Notes: generated by a model from the letters alone, not told the origin. A stretch of 14,877 nt of DNA from CAYSHJ01 sp964589725 (GCA_964589725.1 CAZPUJ010000554.1:1-14877); one strand, 5' to 3'; positions 1-8,228 are shown, numbered from the stretch's first letter. Numbers and translations are program-made.

Positions 1-76
1 TGGCATCCGACGTCCGGTTCCATAGACTGCGGCTGGTTCCAACACGGTGAGTTGCCTTCCCGATTGAGGTCGTGGG
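1..76 (+). other. Upstream edge, possible tail of a preceding gene
   Basis: These bases lie before the DUF58 gene. Two plus-strand frames could be the tail of an upstream gene: one stops at 23-25 and would end GIRRPVP, the other stops at 48-50 and would end RLRLVPTR. The sequence is too short to choose between them. In many bacteria a MoxR-type AAA+ ATPase precedes a DUF58 gene, so such a tail is expected, but nothing here proves it. TGAGGT at 65-70 is the ribosome binding site of the next gene. Confidence 0.25.
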
Positions 77-1459
77 ATGAGCGTTTCATCTTTGCAAGAC
101 GACGGTCCGCGCCCATTTCCCTTGGTGGGACTGGTGGCCATCGTCAGCGGTATCGGCCTGCTGCTGAGCATGGGACGACTTGAGCAAGCGTCCGAGAATT
201 GGACTGGTTGGGGGCACTACGTCTTGTATGCCATCGCGATCTGCCTGGCCGTCTGGGGACTGCGGCACACGGTGACGGCCATGAAACCGAAATGGACGCC
301 GTCGCGATTTCCGCGCTGGAATCGGCATCGGATGGCTCCCACGCGCGAGGGGATCGTGTACATCGCGATCATGAGCGTCATGTTCATCGGTTCGATCTTG
401 GGCCGATCGAACATGCTGATGCTGGTCTTCGCGATGATGATCGGACCCTGGGTGCTGAATGGTTGGATCGCGTTCTCGATGCTTCGTCAAACGCGAGCCA
501 AGCGTTCCGTGCCGCATCGGGCGATGGTCGGCGAATTGGTCTCGATCGACATCGACGTCGAGAACCGCAAATGGTTGTTGGGATCATGGTTGTTGGCCGC
601 GCGCGATTTGATTGTGCATCCGGGTGACAACTTTCGAGCGTCGACATTATTCGTGCGGATTCCGGCGAGGCAGCATCGTCGCGGGAACTATTTCGTACGT
701 TTCAGCCAACGCGGAATGTACTCCTTCGGGCCGATCGAGTTGACGACGCACTTTCCGCTGGGGCTTGTCGAGCGTGGGCTGGTCTGCGACGAGTTCGCAA
801 ACTTGTTGGTTCATCCGCGGATTGGCCGTCTGACGTCGCGCTGGTGGCGAGATCTGTGGAACGCCACCGAATTGGCGGAGCGGCGGTCGCCGCACGCCGG
901 GCTCTTCGACGACGAGTTTCATCACATTCGCGAGTTTCGCAGCGGTGACAACCCGCGCGCAATTCATTGGCGTACGTCGGCGCGACGCGGCGAACTGATG
1001 GTCCGCGAATATCATCAAACACGAGATCGCGACTTGGTCGTGTTGGTCGAACTCTGGCAGCCAGCGCACCCGACGACGTCGGACGTGAATCGCGTGGAGT
1101 TGGCCGTCAGTTTTCTCGCGACGGTGGTGCATGAGCACCTGCGGCGGTCGCCGGACGCCCGCATCAGCGTGATTGTTTGCGGCTCCGAGACTCAGCGTTG
1201 GAATCACCAGACCAAGACGGAGGTCTTGATGGACCGACTGGCCGTGGCGAGCGCTGCGGCGACAGCCGATCTGAATTCCCATGTGGACGAGGCTCGACGG
1301 CTGAGGAAGCTCACCACGCAACTGGTGATCGTTTCGTCGCGCACCTGCGAAGACGTGCTTGCGCGATACGGCAACCTGGCAGACGTTTCCGAGAACCTCT
1401 GTTTGGCCGCGAACCTGACGGATCTGTCGCCGTACTTTCTGCTCGAGGGCGCGGCATGA
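77..1459 (+). CDS. DUF58 domain-containing membrane protein
   Basis: This is a 460-residue inner-membrane protein of the DUF58 family. Four hydrophobic segments are visible near residues 14-32, 47-63, 92-110 and 112-136. They are followed by a beta-rich stretch (about 145-235) containing RRGNYFVRFSQRGMYSFGPI, typical of the region before DUF58. The diagnostic signature is at residues 285-312: REFRSGDNPRAIHW followed by RTSARRGELMVREY. The rest resembles a von Willebrand A-like fold, as in relatives. The family has no settled biochemical role; members usually sit with MoxR ATPases and transglutaminases and are thought to help assemble or activate envelope or secreted proteins. The start is supported by GAGG at 66-69, seven bases before the ATG. 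The stop overlaps the next start (ATGA), which implies translational coupling to the transglutaminase gene. Confidence 0.93.
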   Translation: MSVSSLQDDGPRPFPLVGLVAIVSGIGLLLSMGRLEQASENWTGWGHYVLYAIAICLAVWGLRHTVTAMKPKWTPSRFPRWNRHRMAPTREGIVYIAIMSVMFIGSILGRSNMLMLVFAMMIGPWVLNGWIAFSMLRQTRAKRSVPHRAMVGELVSIDIDVENRKWLLGSWLLAARDLIVHPGDNFRASTLFVRIPARQHRRGNYFVRFSQRGMYSFGPIELTTHFPLGLVERGLVCDEFANLLVHPRIGRLTSRWWRDLWNATELAERRSPHAGLFDDEFHHIREFRSGDNPRAIHWRTSARRGELMVREYHQTRDRDLVVLVELWQPAHPTTSDVNRVELAVSFLATVVHEHLRRSPDARISVIVCGSETQRWNHQTKTEVLMDRLAVASAAATADLNSHVDEARRLRKLTTQLVIVSSRTCEDVLARYGNLADVSENLCLAANLTDLSPYFLLEGAA

Positions 1460-3936
1460 CGACGGTCCTGCAAGTCAGCCTGTACGGTCTGATCGCTCTG
1501 GCGAGCATCATGTTGGCGTACGCCGAGGGAACCGGCTTCCCGAATGCGTTCACCGTGCCGCTGGCCGTACTGGCGTTGTTTTCGACCGAACGATGGAAGT
1601 TGTTCTGTCTGCCGACGCGGTGGGCGAACTTCCTGGGCTTGTCCGCATTCGGCTTGGCGGCTTGGGAATTCACTCGCGACGGCATCGAAGCTCGGTTGTT
1701 GTCGCTGGCACACTTGCTGGTGTACCTGACATGGATCGTGCTGTTTCTGGAGAAGTCTCCTCGGCTGTACTGGTTGATGTGCTTGCTGGCGGTGCTGCAC
1801 ACCGCGGTCGGAGCCGTGTTGACCTCCTCCAGTGTGTTCGGGCTGTTACTGGCGTTGTTCCTCTTCGATGCCTTGTGGACGCTGTCGGTCTTCACGTGCA
1901 GCCGAGCTCGGCAGAGGTATTCGGACAGCAACCGACTCATGCTGGCGCGAAATGAATTTATGGCCGGCGCTCGTGACGCCACTGCGGTCTCTCGACAGCG
2001 TGGCGAACTGTCGGCACAGAAATTCGTTTGGAATCAACGCAGCCAGACGATCAGCACGATTCAGTTGGACCCGCGGATGCGTTGGATCAGTTGGCCATTC
2101 GTCGGGGGAGTTGTTGCCAACGTGTTTTTGTGTGCGATGATCGGCGGATTGTTTTTTCTGTTAACGCCGCGAATCTGGGTGGGAAGTTTCACCGCCTTTG
2201 ACGAGGGGCCGGATACGCCATTGCGGGACTTGCGGTCGGGATTCGCCGAGGAAGTGCAGCTTGGCGACATTGGCCAGATTCTCGAAGGCACTCGCACCGT
2301 GTTTGAAGTGCGGATCTTCGACCAAAAGACGAAACAGTCGATTGACGTGGCCCGTCACGCCGCCAGGCTCGGGCTGGACGAGCCGTTGTTTCGCGGTTCG
2401 GTGATGGGCGAATACGCGAGCGGCAAATGGCGTGTCGGCACGACCGGGGACAACGACAAGTTTGATAGCTATCCGCCGTTACCGACGTCCGATGGCGTCG
2501 TGCGACAGGAATTCCGGCTGGAACCGATGGACAGCGACATCCTGTTCGCGATGTCGCCTCACATCGCCTGCCGGCTGGAGCACAAGCATCCGCGAGTGTT
2601 CGAACGCAAAGTGACCTCGGTCTTGTACCGCGACGAGCACGTTTCGGGACGCGAAACAATTAAGTATCTGGTCTATTCCCAAGAACCAAGCGCTGCGGTC
2701 ATGCCCGAATTCACGCGTGCCACTCGCGGCAGTGGGCTCAATCACAACGCGCGCAACTATTACTGTCAGCTTCCGGCGCAGAGGCTGGAGCGGTTGCAGG
2801 CGTTGGCGCGGCAGCGTGCGCAGTCGGAAAGTGACCCCAATCCGTCGCCACAGACGATCGCGCGGAGGCTGCAACATTTTCTGAGGGACGACGGTGATTT
2901 CAGCTACACGCTGGACATGTCGATCGACGATCCCACGATCGACGCCGTCGAGGACTTTCTCTTCAACCGCCGCCGCGGGCATTGCGAGTATTTCGCGTCG
3001 GCCTTGGCACTGATGCTGCGGGCCGTCGGCATTCCGGCGCGACTGGTCAGCGGCTTCAAGGGTGGCGACCTCAACTCCAGCACCGGATACTTCGTTGTGC
3101 AGGAACGGCACGCGCACGTTTGGGTGGAAGCCTACTTGAATCGCCAGTGGGTGATTCTGGACGCGACTCCCGCCAGCCGTGCCGACAGCGTCAAGTCTCT
3201 CGCTCCAAGAGTCAGCGTCTGGAACAATCTGCGGCTCTCCTTCACTGATCTCTGGACGCACCAGATCGTCGGCCTGTCGCTCTCCGAACAGAACAGCATT
3301 TTGTACGTGCCGCTCAAGGAATGGGGGAGCACGTTCGCAAACGACTTGGCGGATAACACTCGCCACATGTTGCAGGGTGATTTCCAAAGCCTGCGCGGCG
3401 CCGGCTGGCTGGAAGTGTTGTTGTTGATGATCGCGCTGCCAACTTTGATCGTCGGCGTCGGCTTGTGGGTGCTGGCGTCCGCGAGAGCACGTCACGGAAA
3501 GTCAGCCTGGTTGTTCAGCGCGGTTTACAAGTGCCTGACTTGGGTCTTCCCGATTGATCCGGGCACATGCCAGGGCAGCGATTGGCGCAGCCGACTGTCG
3601 CGGTGGTGGAGTTCACTGTTGGGACGACTGCGCGGCGAGATCGACGAACCGCGTCTGCGTGTCGAATTCTACGAACGTTTCCTACGCGTGCTGAGATTAG
3701 CGGGACTCGAACCGCTCCCCACACAAACGGCGCACGAGTTCGTTGTCGACACCCAACCGCAGTGGCGTGGTCGGCTGAACTCCGCCGAATTGGCCAACGT
3801 GCCGCCGGCCGTGGTCGCGCAGTTCTACCGAGTCCGCTTCGGTGGCGAATCGCTCTCGGCGGATGAGCTGCGCTGGCTCGACCAACAACTGGGTTGTCTG
3901 GAAGAACAGTGGCGTCGCCACGACAGGCAGCGATAA
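1456..3936 (+). CDS. TgpA-type membrane transglutaminase-like protein (DUF3488, transglutaminase core, DUF4129)
   Basis: This 826-residue protein combines an N-terminal membrane bundle with a transglutaminase-like core. About six hydrophobic segments lie in residues 5-142, another at 213-238 and one more at 651-677; a probable cytoplasmic tail follows. The catalytic triad is visible: Cys510 in RRGHCEYFASALALMLRAVG, His554 in HAHVWVEAY and Asp569 in VILDATPAS. The core should therefore be catalytically competent, either as a cysteine peptidase or by transferring acyl groups; the substrate is unknown. The tail around residue 737 (EFYERFLRVLRLAGLEP) matches the DUF4129 pattern. The reading frame is open upstream to an ATG at 1177, but that part lies inside the DUF58 gene. 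The ATG at 1456 is preferred because it overlaps the DUF58 stop, has GAGGG at 1445-1449, and begins directly with a membrane segment. The next gene starts 15 bases after the stop. Confidence 0.92.
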   Translation: MTTVLQVSLYGLIALASIMLAYAEGTGFPNAFTVPLAVLALFSTERWKLFCLPTRWANFLGLSAFGLAAWEFTRDGIEARLLSLAHLLVYLTWIVLFLEKSPRLYWLMCLLAVLHTAVGAVLTSSSVFGLLLALFLFDALWTLSVFTCSRARQRYSDSNRLMLARNEFMAGARDATAVSRQRGELSAQKFVWNQRSQTISTIQLDPRMRWISWPFVGGVVANVFLCAMIGGLFFLLTPRIWVGSFTAFDEGPDTPLRDLRSGFAEEVQLGDIGQILEGTRTVFEVRIFDQKTKQSIDVARHAARLGLDEPLFRGSVMGEYASGKWRVGTTGDNDKFDSYPPLPTSDGVVRQEFRLEPMDSDILFAMSPHIACRLEHKHPRVFERKVTSVLYRDEHVSGRETIKYLVYSQEPSAAVMPEFTRATRGSGLNHNARNYYCQLPAQRLERLQALARQRAQSESDPNPSPQTIARRLQHFLRDDGDFSYTLDMSIDDPTIDAVEDFLFNRRRGHCEYFASALALMLRAVGIPARLVSGFKGGDLNSSTGYFVVQERHAHVWVEAYLNRQWVILDATPASRADSVKSLAPRVSVWNNLRLSFTDLWTHQIVGLSLSEQNSILYVPLKEWGSTFANDLADNTRHMLQGDFQSLRGAGWLEVLLLMIALPTLIVGVGLWVLASARARHGKSAWLFSAVYKCLTWVFPIDPGTCQGSDWRSRLSRWWSSLLGRLRGEIDEPRLRVEFYERFLRVLRLAGLEPLPTQTAHEFVVDTQPQWRGRLNSAELANVPPAVVAQFYRVRFGGESLSADELRWLDQQLGCLEEQWRRHDRQR

Positions 3937-3951
3937 ACGGAATGCACCGCG

Positions 3952-4797
3952 ATGAATTCATCCGCTGAAGAATTGACCGCGGCCGTCACTGATGCCGTCA
4001 CCATCATTCAATCCGGCTGGTCCGAGCGACCGACCGCGGGAATCGTGCTCGGCACCGGACTCGGTTCGCTGGCGGATCACATCGCGATCGAAGCGGCATG
4101 GAGCTATCGCGACCTGCCGCACTTCGCCCGCTCAACCGCGCACGGTCATTGCGGCCGACTCTTGTGCGGACGATTGGGCAACGTCCCGATCATGGTAATG
4201 GACGGCCGTTTTCACGCCTACGAAGGCTACTCCTGGCAACAGATCACGTTCCCCGTACGAGTCATGGCCGCAATGGGGATTCGCCTGTTGATCGCCTCCA
4301 ACGCCAGTGGCGGCTTGAATCCGTCGTTTCGCTCCGGCGACATTCTTCTCATCGACGATCACGTGAATCTTTTGTGGTGCTGTCGCCCGTTTTCCCCAAT
4401 TCCAAAGGAAGGGCCAAGGAGGGGCAGCGATCGCTCATCATTCTACGATCCGCGTCTTATCGCCCTCGCCGAGCAAATCGCCTTGTCCGAGCAAATGGAA
4501 CTCCGTCGCGGCACCTACATCGCGATGCTTGGCCCCAACTACGAAACGCCAGCCGAAGCCAGTTGGCTCCGCGTGCTCGGCGACGTCGTCGGCATGTCAA
4601 CCGTCCCCGAAGTGCTCACCGCGACGGAATTGCACGTGCCGGCGATCGCTTTCTCACTCGTCACAAACGTCTATCGCCCTCACGAAGCCCATGCGACCAT
4701 GAGCGAAGAAGTGATCGCCGCCGCCAACTCAGCCGAGCCGCGTTTGAGACAGCTCATCACGCGACTCCTCGATGAGTGGGCTCGAGTTTCGCCGTAG
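3952..4797 (+). CDS. punA: Purine nucleoside phosphorylase, trimeric PNP/MTAP family
   Basis: This 281-residue cytoplasmic enzyme is predicted to split purine (deoxy)nucleosides with phosphate, giving the free base and (deoxy)ribose 1-phosphate in purine salvage. Family motifs appear in order: IVLGTGLG (31-38), the phosphate-binding HGHCGRL (64-70) and DGRFHAYEGY (84-93, with Arg86 and His88), SNASGGLN (116-123), GPNYETPAE (194-202, Glu202 matching the purine-binding Glu of human PNP), VGMSTVPE (213-220) and VTN (237-239, Asn239 matching the human base-binding Asn). The length is normal for the trimeric class. The loop at 137-166, normally close to NLxGxNPLxGPND, is diverged here (NLLWCCRPFSPIPKEGP) but keeps the usual length. 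The ribosome binding site is weak. The gene sits 15 bases after the transglutaminase stop and is probably co-transcribed, with no obvious functional link. The family call is firm; the symbol is by analogy. Confidence 0.93.
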   Translation: MNSSAEELTAAVTDAVTIIQSGWSERPTAGIVLGTGLGSLADHIAIEAAWSYRDLPHFARSTAHGHCGRLLCGRLGNVPIMVMDGRFHAYEGYSWQQITFPVRVMAAMGIRLLIASNASGGLNPSFRSGDILLIDDHVNLLWCCRPFSPIPKEGPRRGSDRSSFYDPRLIALAEQIALSEQMELRRGTYIAMLGPNYETPAEASWLRVLGDVVGMSTVPEVLTATELHVPAIAFSLVTNVYRPHEAHATMSEEVIAAANSAEPRLRQLITRLLDEWARVSP

Positions 4798-4854
4798 CTG
4801 TGTTATCTCGGACATGGGAATCAATTCATTGCCAGGATCGCATCGTGGCGTGTT

Positions 4855-4909
4855 CTTCGAGTCGGCGAAGTGTTAGTGTCCCACACCCGAAGCGTCGTGA
4901 TTCTCGACG
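4855..4909 (+). promoter_or_regulatory. Two short hairpins in the leader of the small basic protein gene
   Basis: The gap between the phosphorylase and the small protein gene holds two 5-bp stems: CTTCG/CGAAG at 4855-4859 and 4866-4870 with a 6-base loop, and CGTCG/CGACG at 4893-4897 and 4905-4909 with a 7-base loop. Neither has a T run, so they are poor terminators. They could fold in the leader RNA, but stems this short also arise by chance. No convincing promoter hexamers were found. Confidence 0.2.
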
Positions 4910-4943
4910 GGGGTAAACTCACCTGTATTTAACGGAGTCGATT

Positions 4944-5093
4944 ATGAAAGCTGGCCAAGGCAAAGGTGGGGCGCGTCGTCCCGCGATCAAGTTTCCTGGC
5001 TTGGTGAAGAAACTCGAACAAGCCGCTGCTAAGAAGAGCGAGCAGGAACGCCCGGCGTATCCCGGTCAGATCATTTCCAAGAAACGGCCGTGA
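4944..5093 (+). CDS. Small basic protein, 49 residues, function unknown
   Basis: This short open frame runs from ATG at 4944 to TGA at 5091. A good ribosome binding site, GGAG at 4934-4937, lies six bases upstream. The product has 9 Lys and 4 Arg against 3 Glu, so a net charge near +10. It begins with a Gly/Lys/Arg-rich stretch (MKAGQGKGGARRPAIKFPG). A possible amphipathic helix follows (LVKKLEQAAAKKSEQE, residues 20-35), then a Pro/Tyr segment and a basic end (ISKKRP). There is no signal peptide, membrane segment or Cys. The charge suggests nucleic-acid or ribosome association, but this is inference and I recognise no family. It is separated by 146 bases from the phosphorylase, so it may have its own promoter, and it converges on glnS with 6 bases between the stops. 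A chance frame is possible, but the ribosome site and clean termination before glnS favour a real gene. Confidence 0.6.
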   Translation: MKAGQGKGGARRPAIKFPGLVKKLEQAAAKKSEQERPAYPGQIISKKRP

Positions 5094-5099
5094 ACAGAA

Positions 5100-6812
5100 T
5101 TACTGCTTCTGTTGAGCCTTGGCCCACGAGTCGCGCAACGTGACCGCTCGATTGAAGACCAGCCGATGGGGTGCCGAATCTTTCGCGTCCACGCAGAAAT
5201 AACCCAGACGCTCAAACTGGTACTTGCTGCCGGGAGCGGACGAGGCCAGGCTCGGTTCGAGCCACGCGCGTTCGATGACATCCAGCGAGTTCGGGTTGAG
5301 CGTCGATTTCCAATCGACTCCTTCGGGCACGTCGTTGGGATCGGGTTGGCGGCAGAGGTGATCGTACAGACGCACCATGGCCGGGATGGCGTGCTCGGCG
5401 GAGACCCAGTGGAGCGTCGCTTTCACCTTGCGTCCGTCGGGCGCGTTTCCACCGCGAGTGGCCGGGTCGTAGGTGCAACGCAGCTCAACGATCTCGTCCT
5501 TGTCGTTCTTGACCGCCTGCTGACAGGTGATGAAGTAGCCGTATCGCAAGCGGACCTCGCGACCGGGAGCCAGCCGGAAGAATTGCTTCGGCGGGTTTTC
5601 CAGGAAGTCGTCATGCTCGATGTACAGCGTCTTCGAGAATGGCACCTGGCGAGTTCCGGCACTGGCGTCTTCGGGGTTGTTGACGGCGTCCAGCCACTCG
5701 ACCTGACCTTCCGGCCAGTTCTCGAGGACGACCTTGAGCGGGCGGAGCACGGCCATCGCTCGCGGAGCCCGCTTGTTGAGATCGTCGCGCAGTGCGTCTT
5801 CCAGCCACGAGACCTCGATCGTGCTGTTGAACCGCGCGACCCCGATCCGTTCGCAGAACGCTCGAATTGATTCGGGCGTATAGCCACGACGCCGCAAGCC
5901 GCAAAGCGTCGGCATGCGCGGATCATCCCAGCCGCTGACATGGTTCCCTTGCACCAGTTCCAGCAGGCGGCGCTTGCTCATGATCGTGTAGCTCAGGTTC
6001 AGCCGGGCGAACTCATACTGCCGCGACGTAAAGATGCCCAGCTTCTCGATGAACCAATCGTACAACACGCGGTGTGTTTCAAACTCCAGCGTGCAGATGG
6101 AGTGCGTGACCCGTTCGATCGAATCGCACTCGCCGTGCGTGTAGTCGTACATCGGGTAGATGCACCACTTGTCTCCGGTGCGATGATGATGCGCTTGCCG
6201 GATGCGGTAGAGGATCGGGTCACGCATCATCAGGTGCGTTTCGGCCATGTCGATTTTGGCTCGCAGCACGTGAGCACCGTCGGCGAACTCGCCGGCACGC
6301 ATGCGACGGAATAAGTCGAGATTCTCGTCAACTGACCGATGACGGAACGGACTCTCGATCCCCGGCAGACTGATCGTGCCCCGCTGCTTGCTGATCACTT
6401 CCGCCGGCTGGCTGTCGACGTACGCCAATCCGTCTCGAATGAGTTGCTCGCCCCACTGATAAAGCTGCTCGAAGTAGTCCGACGCGTAATACAGCCCGTC
6501 CCACTGGAAACCGAGCCAACGGACGTCTTCCTGAATCGAGTCGACGTACTCGACGTCTTCCTTGGTCGGGTTCGTGTCGTCGAACCGCAGGTTGCATTTG
6601 CCGCCGTACTTGAGTGCGAGGCCGAAGTTCAAGCAGATCGACTTGGCATGTCCAATGTGCAGGTACCCGTTTGGCTCGGGTGGAAACCGCGTCTGCACTC
6701 GACCGCCGTACTTGCCGGTCCGGTTGTCTTCTTCGATGATCTGCTCGATGAAGTTCAACGACCGTTCGGGCTTTTGCGGGGTATCAGCGGCGGGGGAAGT
6801 CTCCAAAGACAT
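5100..6812 (-). CDS. glnS: Glutaminyl-tRNA synthetase
   Basis: This 570-residue class I aminoacyl-tRNA synthetase attaches glutamine to tRNA-Gln in the cytoplasm, using ATP. The N-terminus (LNFIEQIIEEDNRTGKY, from residue 19) is typical of bacterial GlnRS. The catalytic signatures are PPEPNGYLHIGHAKS with HIGH at residues 52-55, and the KMSKS-type loop at 278-282 (MSKRR, as in other GlnRS). GlnRS-specific segments such as LRFDDTNPTKED (75-86), YPMYDYTHGECDSIE (219-233) and the two-part beta-barrel anticodon domain after about residue 340 are present. The length is close to the usual 550-570. The start is supported by GGAG (plus-strand 6821-6824) eight bases upstream. Its presence argues for direct charging of tRNA-Gln, though an indirect GatCAB route elsewhere cannot be excluded. 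It is divergent from the cupin gene and convergent with the small basic protein gene. Confidence 0.97.
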   Translation of the reverse strand: MSLETSPAADTPQKPERSLNFIEQIIEEDNRTGKYGGRVQTRFPPEPNGYLHIGHAKSICLNFGLALKYGGKCNLRFDDTNPTKEDVEYVDSIQEDVRWLGFQWDGLYYASDYFEQLYQWGEQLIRDGLAYVDSQPAEVISKQRGTISLPGIESPFRHRSVDENLDLFRRMRAGEFADGAHVLRAKIDMAETHLMMRDPILYRIRQAHHHRTGDKWCIYPMYDYTHGECDSIERVTHSICTLEFETHRVLYDWFIEKLGIFTSRQYEFARLNLSYTIMSKRRLLELVQGNHVSGWDDPRMPTLCGLRRRGYTPESIRAFCERIGVARFNSTIEVSWLEDALRDDLNKRAPRAMAVLRPLKVVLENWPEGQVEWLDAVNNPEDASAGTRQVPFSKTLYIEHDDFLENPPKQFFRLAPGREVRLRYGYFITCQQAVKNDKDEIVELRCTYDPATRGGNAPDGRKVKATLHWVSAEHAIPAMVRLYDHLCRQPDPNDVPEGVDWKSTLNPNSLDVIERAWLEPSLASSAPGSKYQFERLGYFCVDAKDSAPHRLVFNRAVTLRDSWAKAQQKQ

Positions 6813-7041
6813 TGACGAGTCTCCATTCTCGTGACGAGCTCACGTCATTCACAAACTGAGCACAGACTATCGGCGGGCGAAGTTAGCAATTGAGGCCGAG
6901 GCTTTCCAGACGGGCCAAGCAGCGTTTGCAGAAGGCACTGCTCACGCGTTGTGTTGGCAGACCAGTAGCGACTTCGCGATCGTCCCTGTTTACAATCCTG
7001 CCGCCCCACCAAGATCGCCCTTTTCCCGCGAGAGGCTCCTC
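6813..7041. promoter_or_regulatory. Divergent intergenic region with a candidate -10 box for the cupin gene
   Basis: These 229 bases separate two divergent genes, so promoters for both should lie here. TACAAT at 6991-6996 is a good match to a bacterial -10 hexamer and would give a leader of about 40 bases for the cupin gene. No -35 hexamer at the right distance is seen; TTGGCA at 6954-6959 is too far away. For glnS I find no convincing hexamer pair. The open frame running from 6949 into the cupin gene is read as an accidental extension of it. Confidence 0.35.
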
Positions 7042-7797
7042 ATGCCCCAGATCACTCGCCGTGAGTTCGCCAAGCAGACGTTGGGTTCGTTACTGACCTA
7101 TTCGCTCGTCGAAACGCTTTGCCGAGCGAACGCCTTCGCCGACGAAGTGAAACCGATCACAGTGAAGTGGTTGAACGGCGTGAACTCTCTGGCGATGGAC
7201 GTGCGCGATCAGAAGATCAAGCAAGTCGATTGGCAGGAGCAAATCAAGAAACTGTTCGAGCAGGTCGACTTGCCCGAGCTGTTGAGGTTCGTGGACTTCG
7301 ACGCTCTGACGAAAGACTTGAAGATCGTCGACAATGGAGCCAACAGTTTGCGGCCGAAGTTTCCCAAGGTTGAAGGCCTGCCGAGCGAGTTTGTCTTTGG
7401 TCGGCAAATCTTCGCGCTCAAGAAAGGCCGCTCGGTCGTGCCGCACGGGCACAACAACATGGCGACGGCGTTTTTGATCCTGAAGGGTGATCTGCACGGC
7501 CGCCATTACGACCGGCTCGAAGATCAGAAGGAACACGTCCTCATCAAGCCGACAATCGACCGGCCGTTCAAGCCAGGCGAGTGCTCGACCGTGTCGGACG
7601 ACAAGGACAACGTCCATTGGTTCCAGGCGACGAGCGAATCGGCGTTCATCTTCAACATTCATGTGCTCAACGTGCGGCCGGGCAGCAGCGAGGCGACCGG
7701 CCGCGTGTACCTCGACCCGAACGGCGAGAAGCTCAAGGATGGCCTGATTCGCGCTCGCTTGCTCGGCCACAAGGAAGCTCATGAGCTTTACGGTTAA
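7042..7797 (+). CDS. Tat-exported cupin-like protein resembling 3-His thiol dioxygenases
   Basis: This 251-residue protein begins with a twin-arginine signal (TRREFAKQT, residues 5-13), a hydrophobic stretch to about residue 26 and a likely cleavage site near ANAFA (29-33). It is therefore predicted to be exported folded, perhaps with metal bound. The cupin-like core spans roughly residues 115-212. HGH at 135-137 is followed by a strand ending in a LKGDLHGRHYD turn (148-158), and NVHWF at 190-194 supplies a third His. The classical cupin Glu after HxH is absent. H135, H137 and H192 could form a 3-His metal site like that of plant cysteine oxidase and cysteamine dioxygenase (PCO/ADO), which share a similar HxH strand and late His. 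That assignment is inference; substrate and metal are unknown. The start at 7042 is chosen for GAGAGG at 7030-7035 and because the Tat motif follows at once. The ABM gene starts 8 bases after the stop. Confidence 0.75.
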   Translation: MPQITRREFAKQTLGSLLTYSLVETLCRANAFADEVKPITVKWLNGVNSLAMDVRDQKIKQVDWQEQIKKLFEQVDLPELLRFVDFDALTKDLKIVDNGANSLRPKFPKVEGLPSEFVFGRQIFALKKGRSVVPHGHNNMATAFLILKGDLHGRHYDRLEDQKEHVLIKPTIDRPFKPGECSTVSDDKDNVHWFQATSESAFIFNIHVLNVRPGSSEATGRVYLDPNGEKLKDGLIRARLLGHKEAHELYG

Positions 7798-7805
7798 CGA
7801 CCACC

Positions 7806-8114
7806 ATGATCATTGTGATTGCCACCATCGATTTGAATCCTGGAACACGCGACTGGTTCTTGAACGAGTTGCGCCAGATCGTGCCCAAGGTCCGTGCCGA
7901 AGCGGGCTGCATGGAATACGGCCCGACCGTTGACGCCACAACCGATCTTCCGGCTCAATTACCTCGACGAACCGACGTCGTGACCGTCGTCGAACAGTGG
8001 GAAAGCCTGGAGCAACTGAAGGCTCACTTGGTCGCTCCACACATGATGGAGTACCGGCCGAAGGTCAAAGACTTCGTCCGCTCGGTGACGCTGCAGATTC
8101 TGGAGCCGATCTGA
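7806..8114 (+). CDS. Antibiotic biosynthesis monooxygenase (ABM, YgiN-like) domain protein
   Basis: This 102-residue protein has the length and pattern of a single ABM domain, a dimeric ferredoxin-like fold used by cofactor-free monooxygenases and quinol oxidases. Signature elements are a first strand with an NPG turn (VIATIDLNPGTRDWFLNEL), RAEAGCMEYGPTVD (34-47), VVTVVEQWESLEQLKAHL (58-75) and a His-containing APHM segment near residue 79. There is no signal peptide, so it should be cytoplasmic. The substrate cannot be told from sequence; members act on quinols or polyketides, or have other roles. The ribosome binding site is poor and the start lies 8 bases after the cupin gene stop, suggesting co-transcription and coupled translation. 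It ends 128 bases before the convergent large gene. Confidence 0.85.
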   Translation: MIIVIATIDLNPGTRDWFLNELRQIVPKVRAEAGCMEYGPTVDATTDLPAQLPRRTDVVTVVEQWESLEQLKAHLVAPHMMEYRPKVKDFVRSVTLQILEPI

Positions 8115-8205
8115 ATGATCGCCAAATGCCCATCTCACAATGCTCTCTGGAATGGGATGTGGCTATCAGAGAACGACGATGCCGGCGAATATCGAGGCAT
8201 TGGTC

Positions 8206-8228
8206 GCTGTCACGGGAATGCCGACAGC
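8206..8228. terminator. Weak hairpin between the convergent ABM and large surface-protein genes
   Basis: GCTGTC at 8206-8211 pairs with GACAGC at 8223-8228 across an 11-base loop, in the 128-base gap between the two convergent stop codons. It lies 15 bases past the end of the large minus-strand gene. No T run follows on either strand, so a role as an intrinsic terminator is only a guess from position. The rest of the gap shows nothing else. Confidence 0.25.

Noticed and set aside
1177..1455. N-terminal extension of the transglutaminase frame
   Set aside because: It lies entirely inside the DUF58 gene. The ATG at 1456, with its ribosome site and ATGA overlap, is the natural start.
2479..3495. 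A 338-residue minus-strand open frame under the transglutaminase core
   Set aside because: The plus strand encodes an intact catalytic triad here; the antisense frame has no motifs.
6949..7041. N-terminal extension of the cupin frame
   Set aside because: It would put 31 residues before the Tat motif and would overlap the candidate -10 box. The ATG at 7042 has a good ribosome site.
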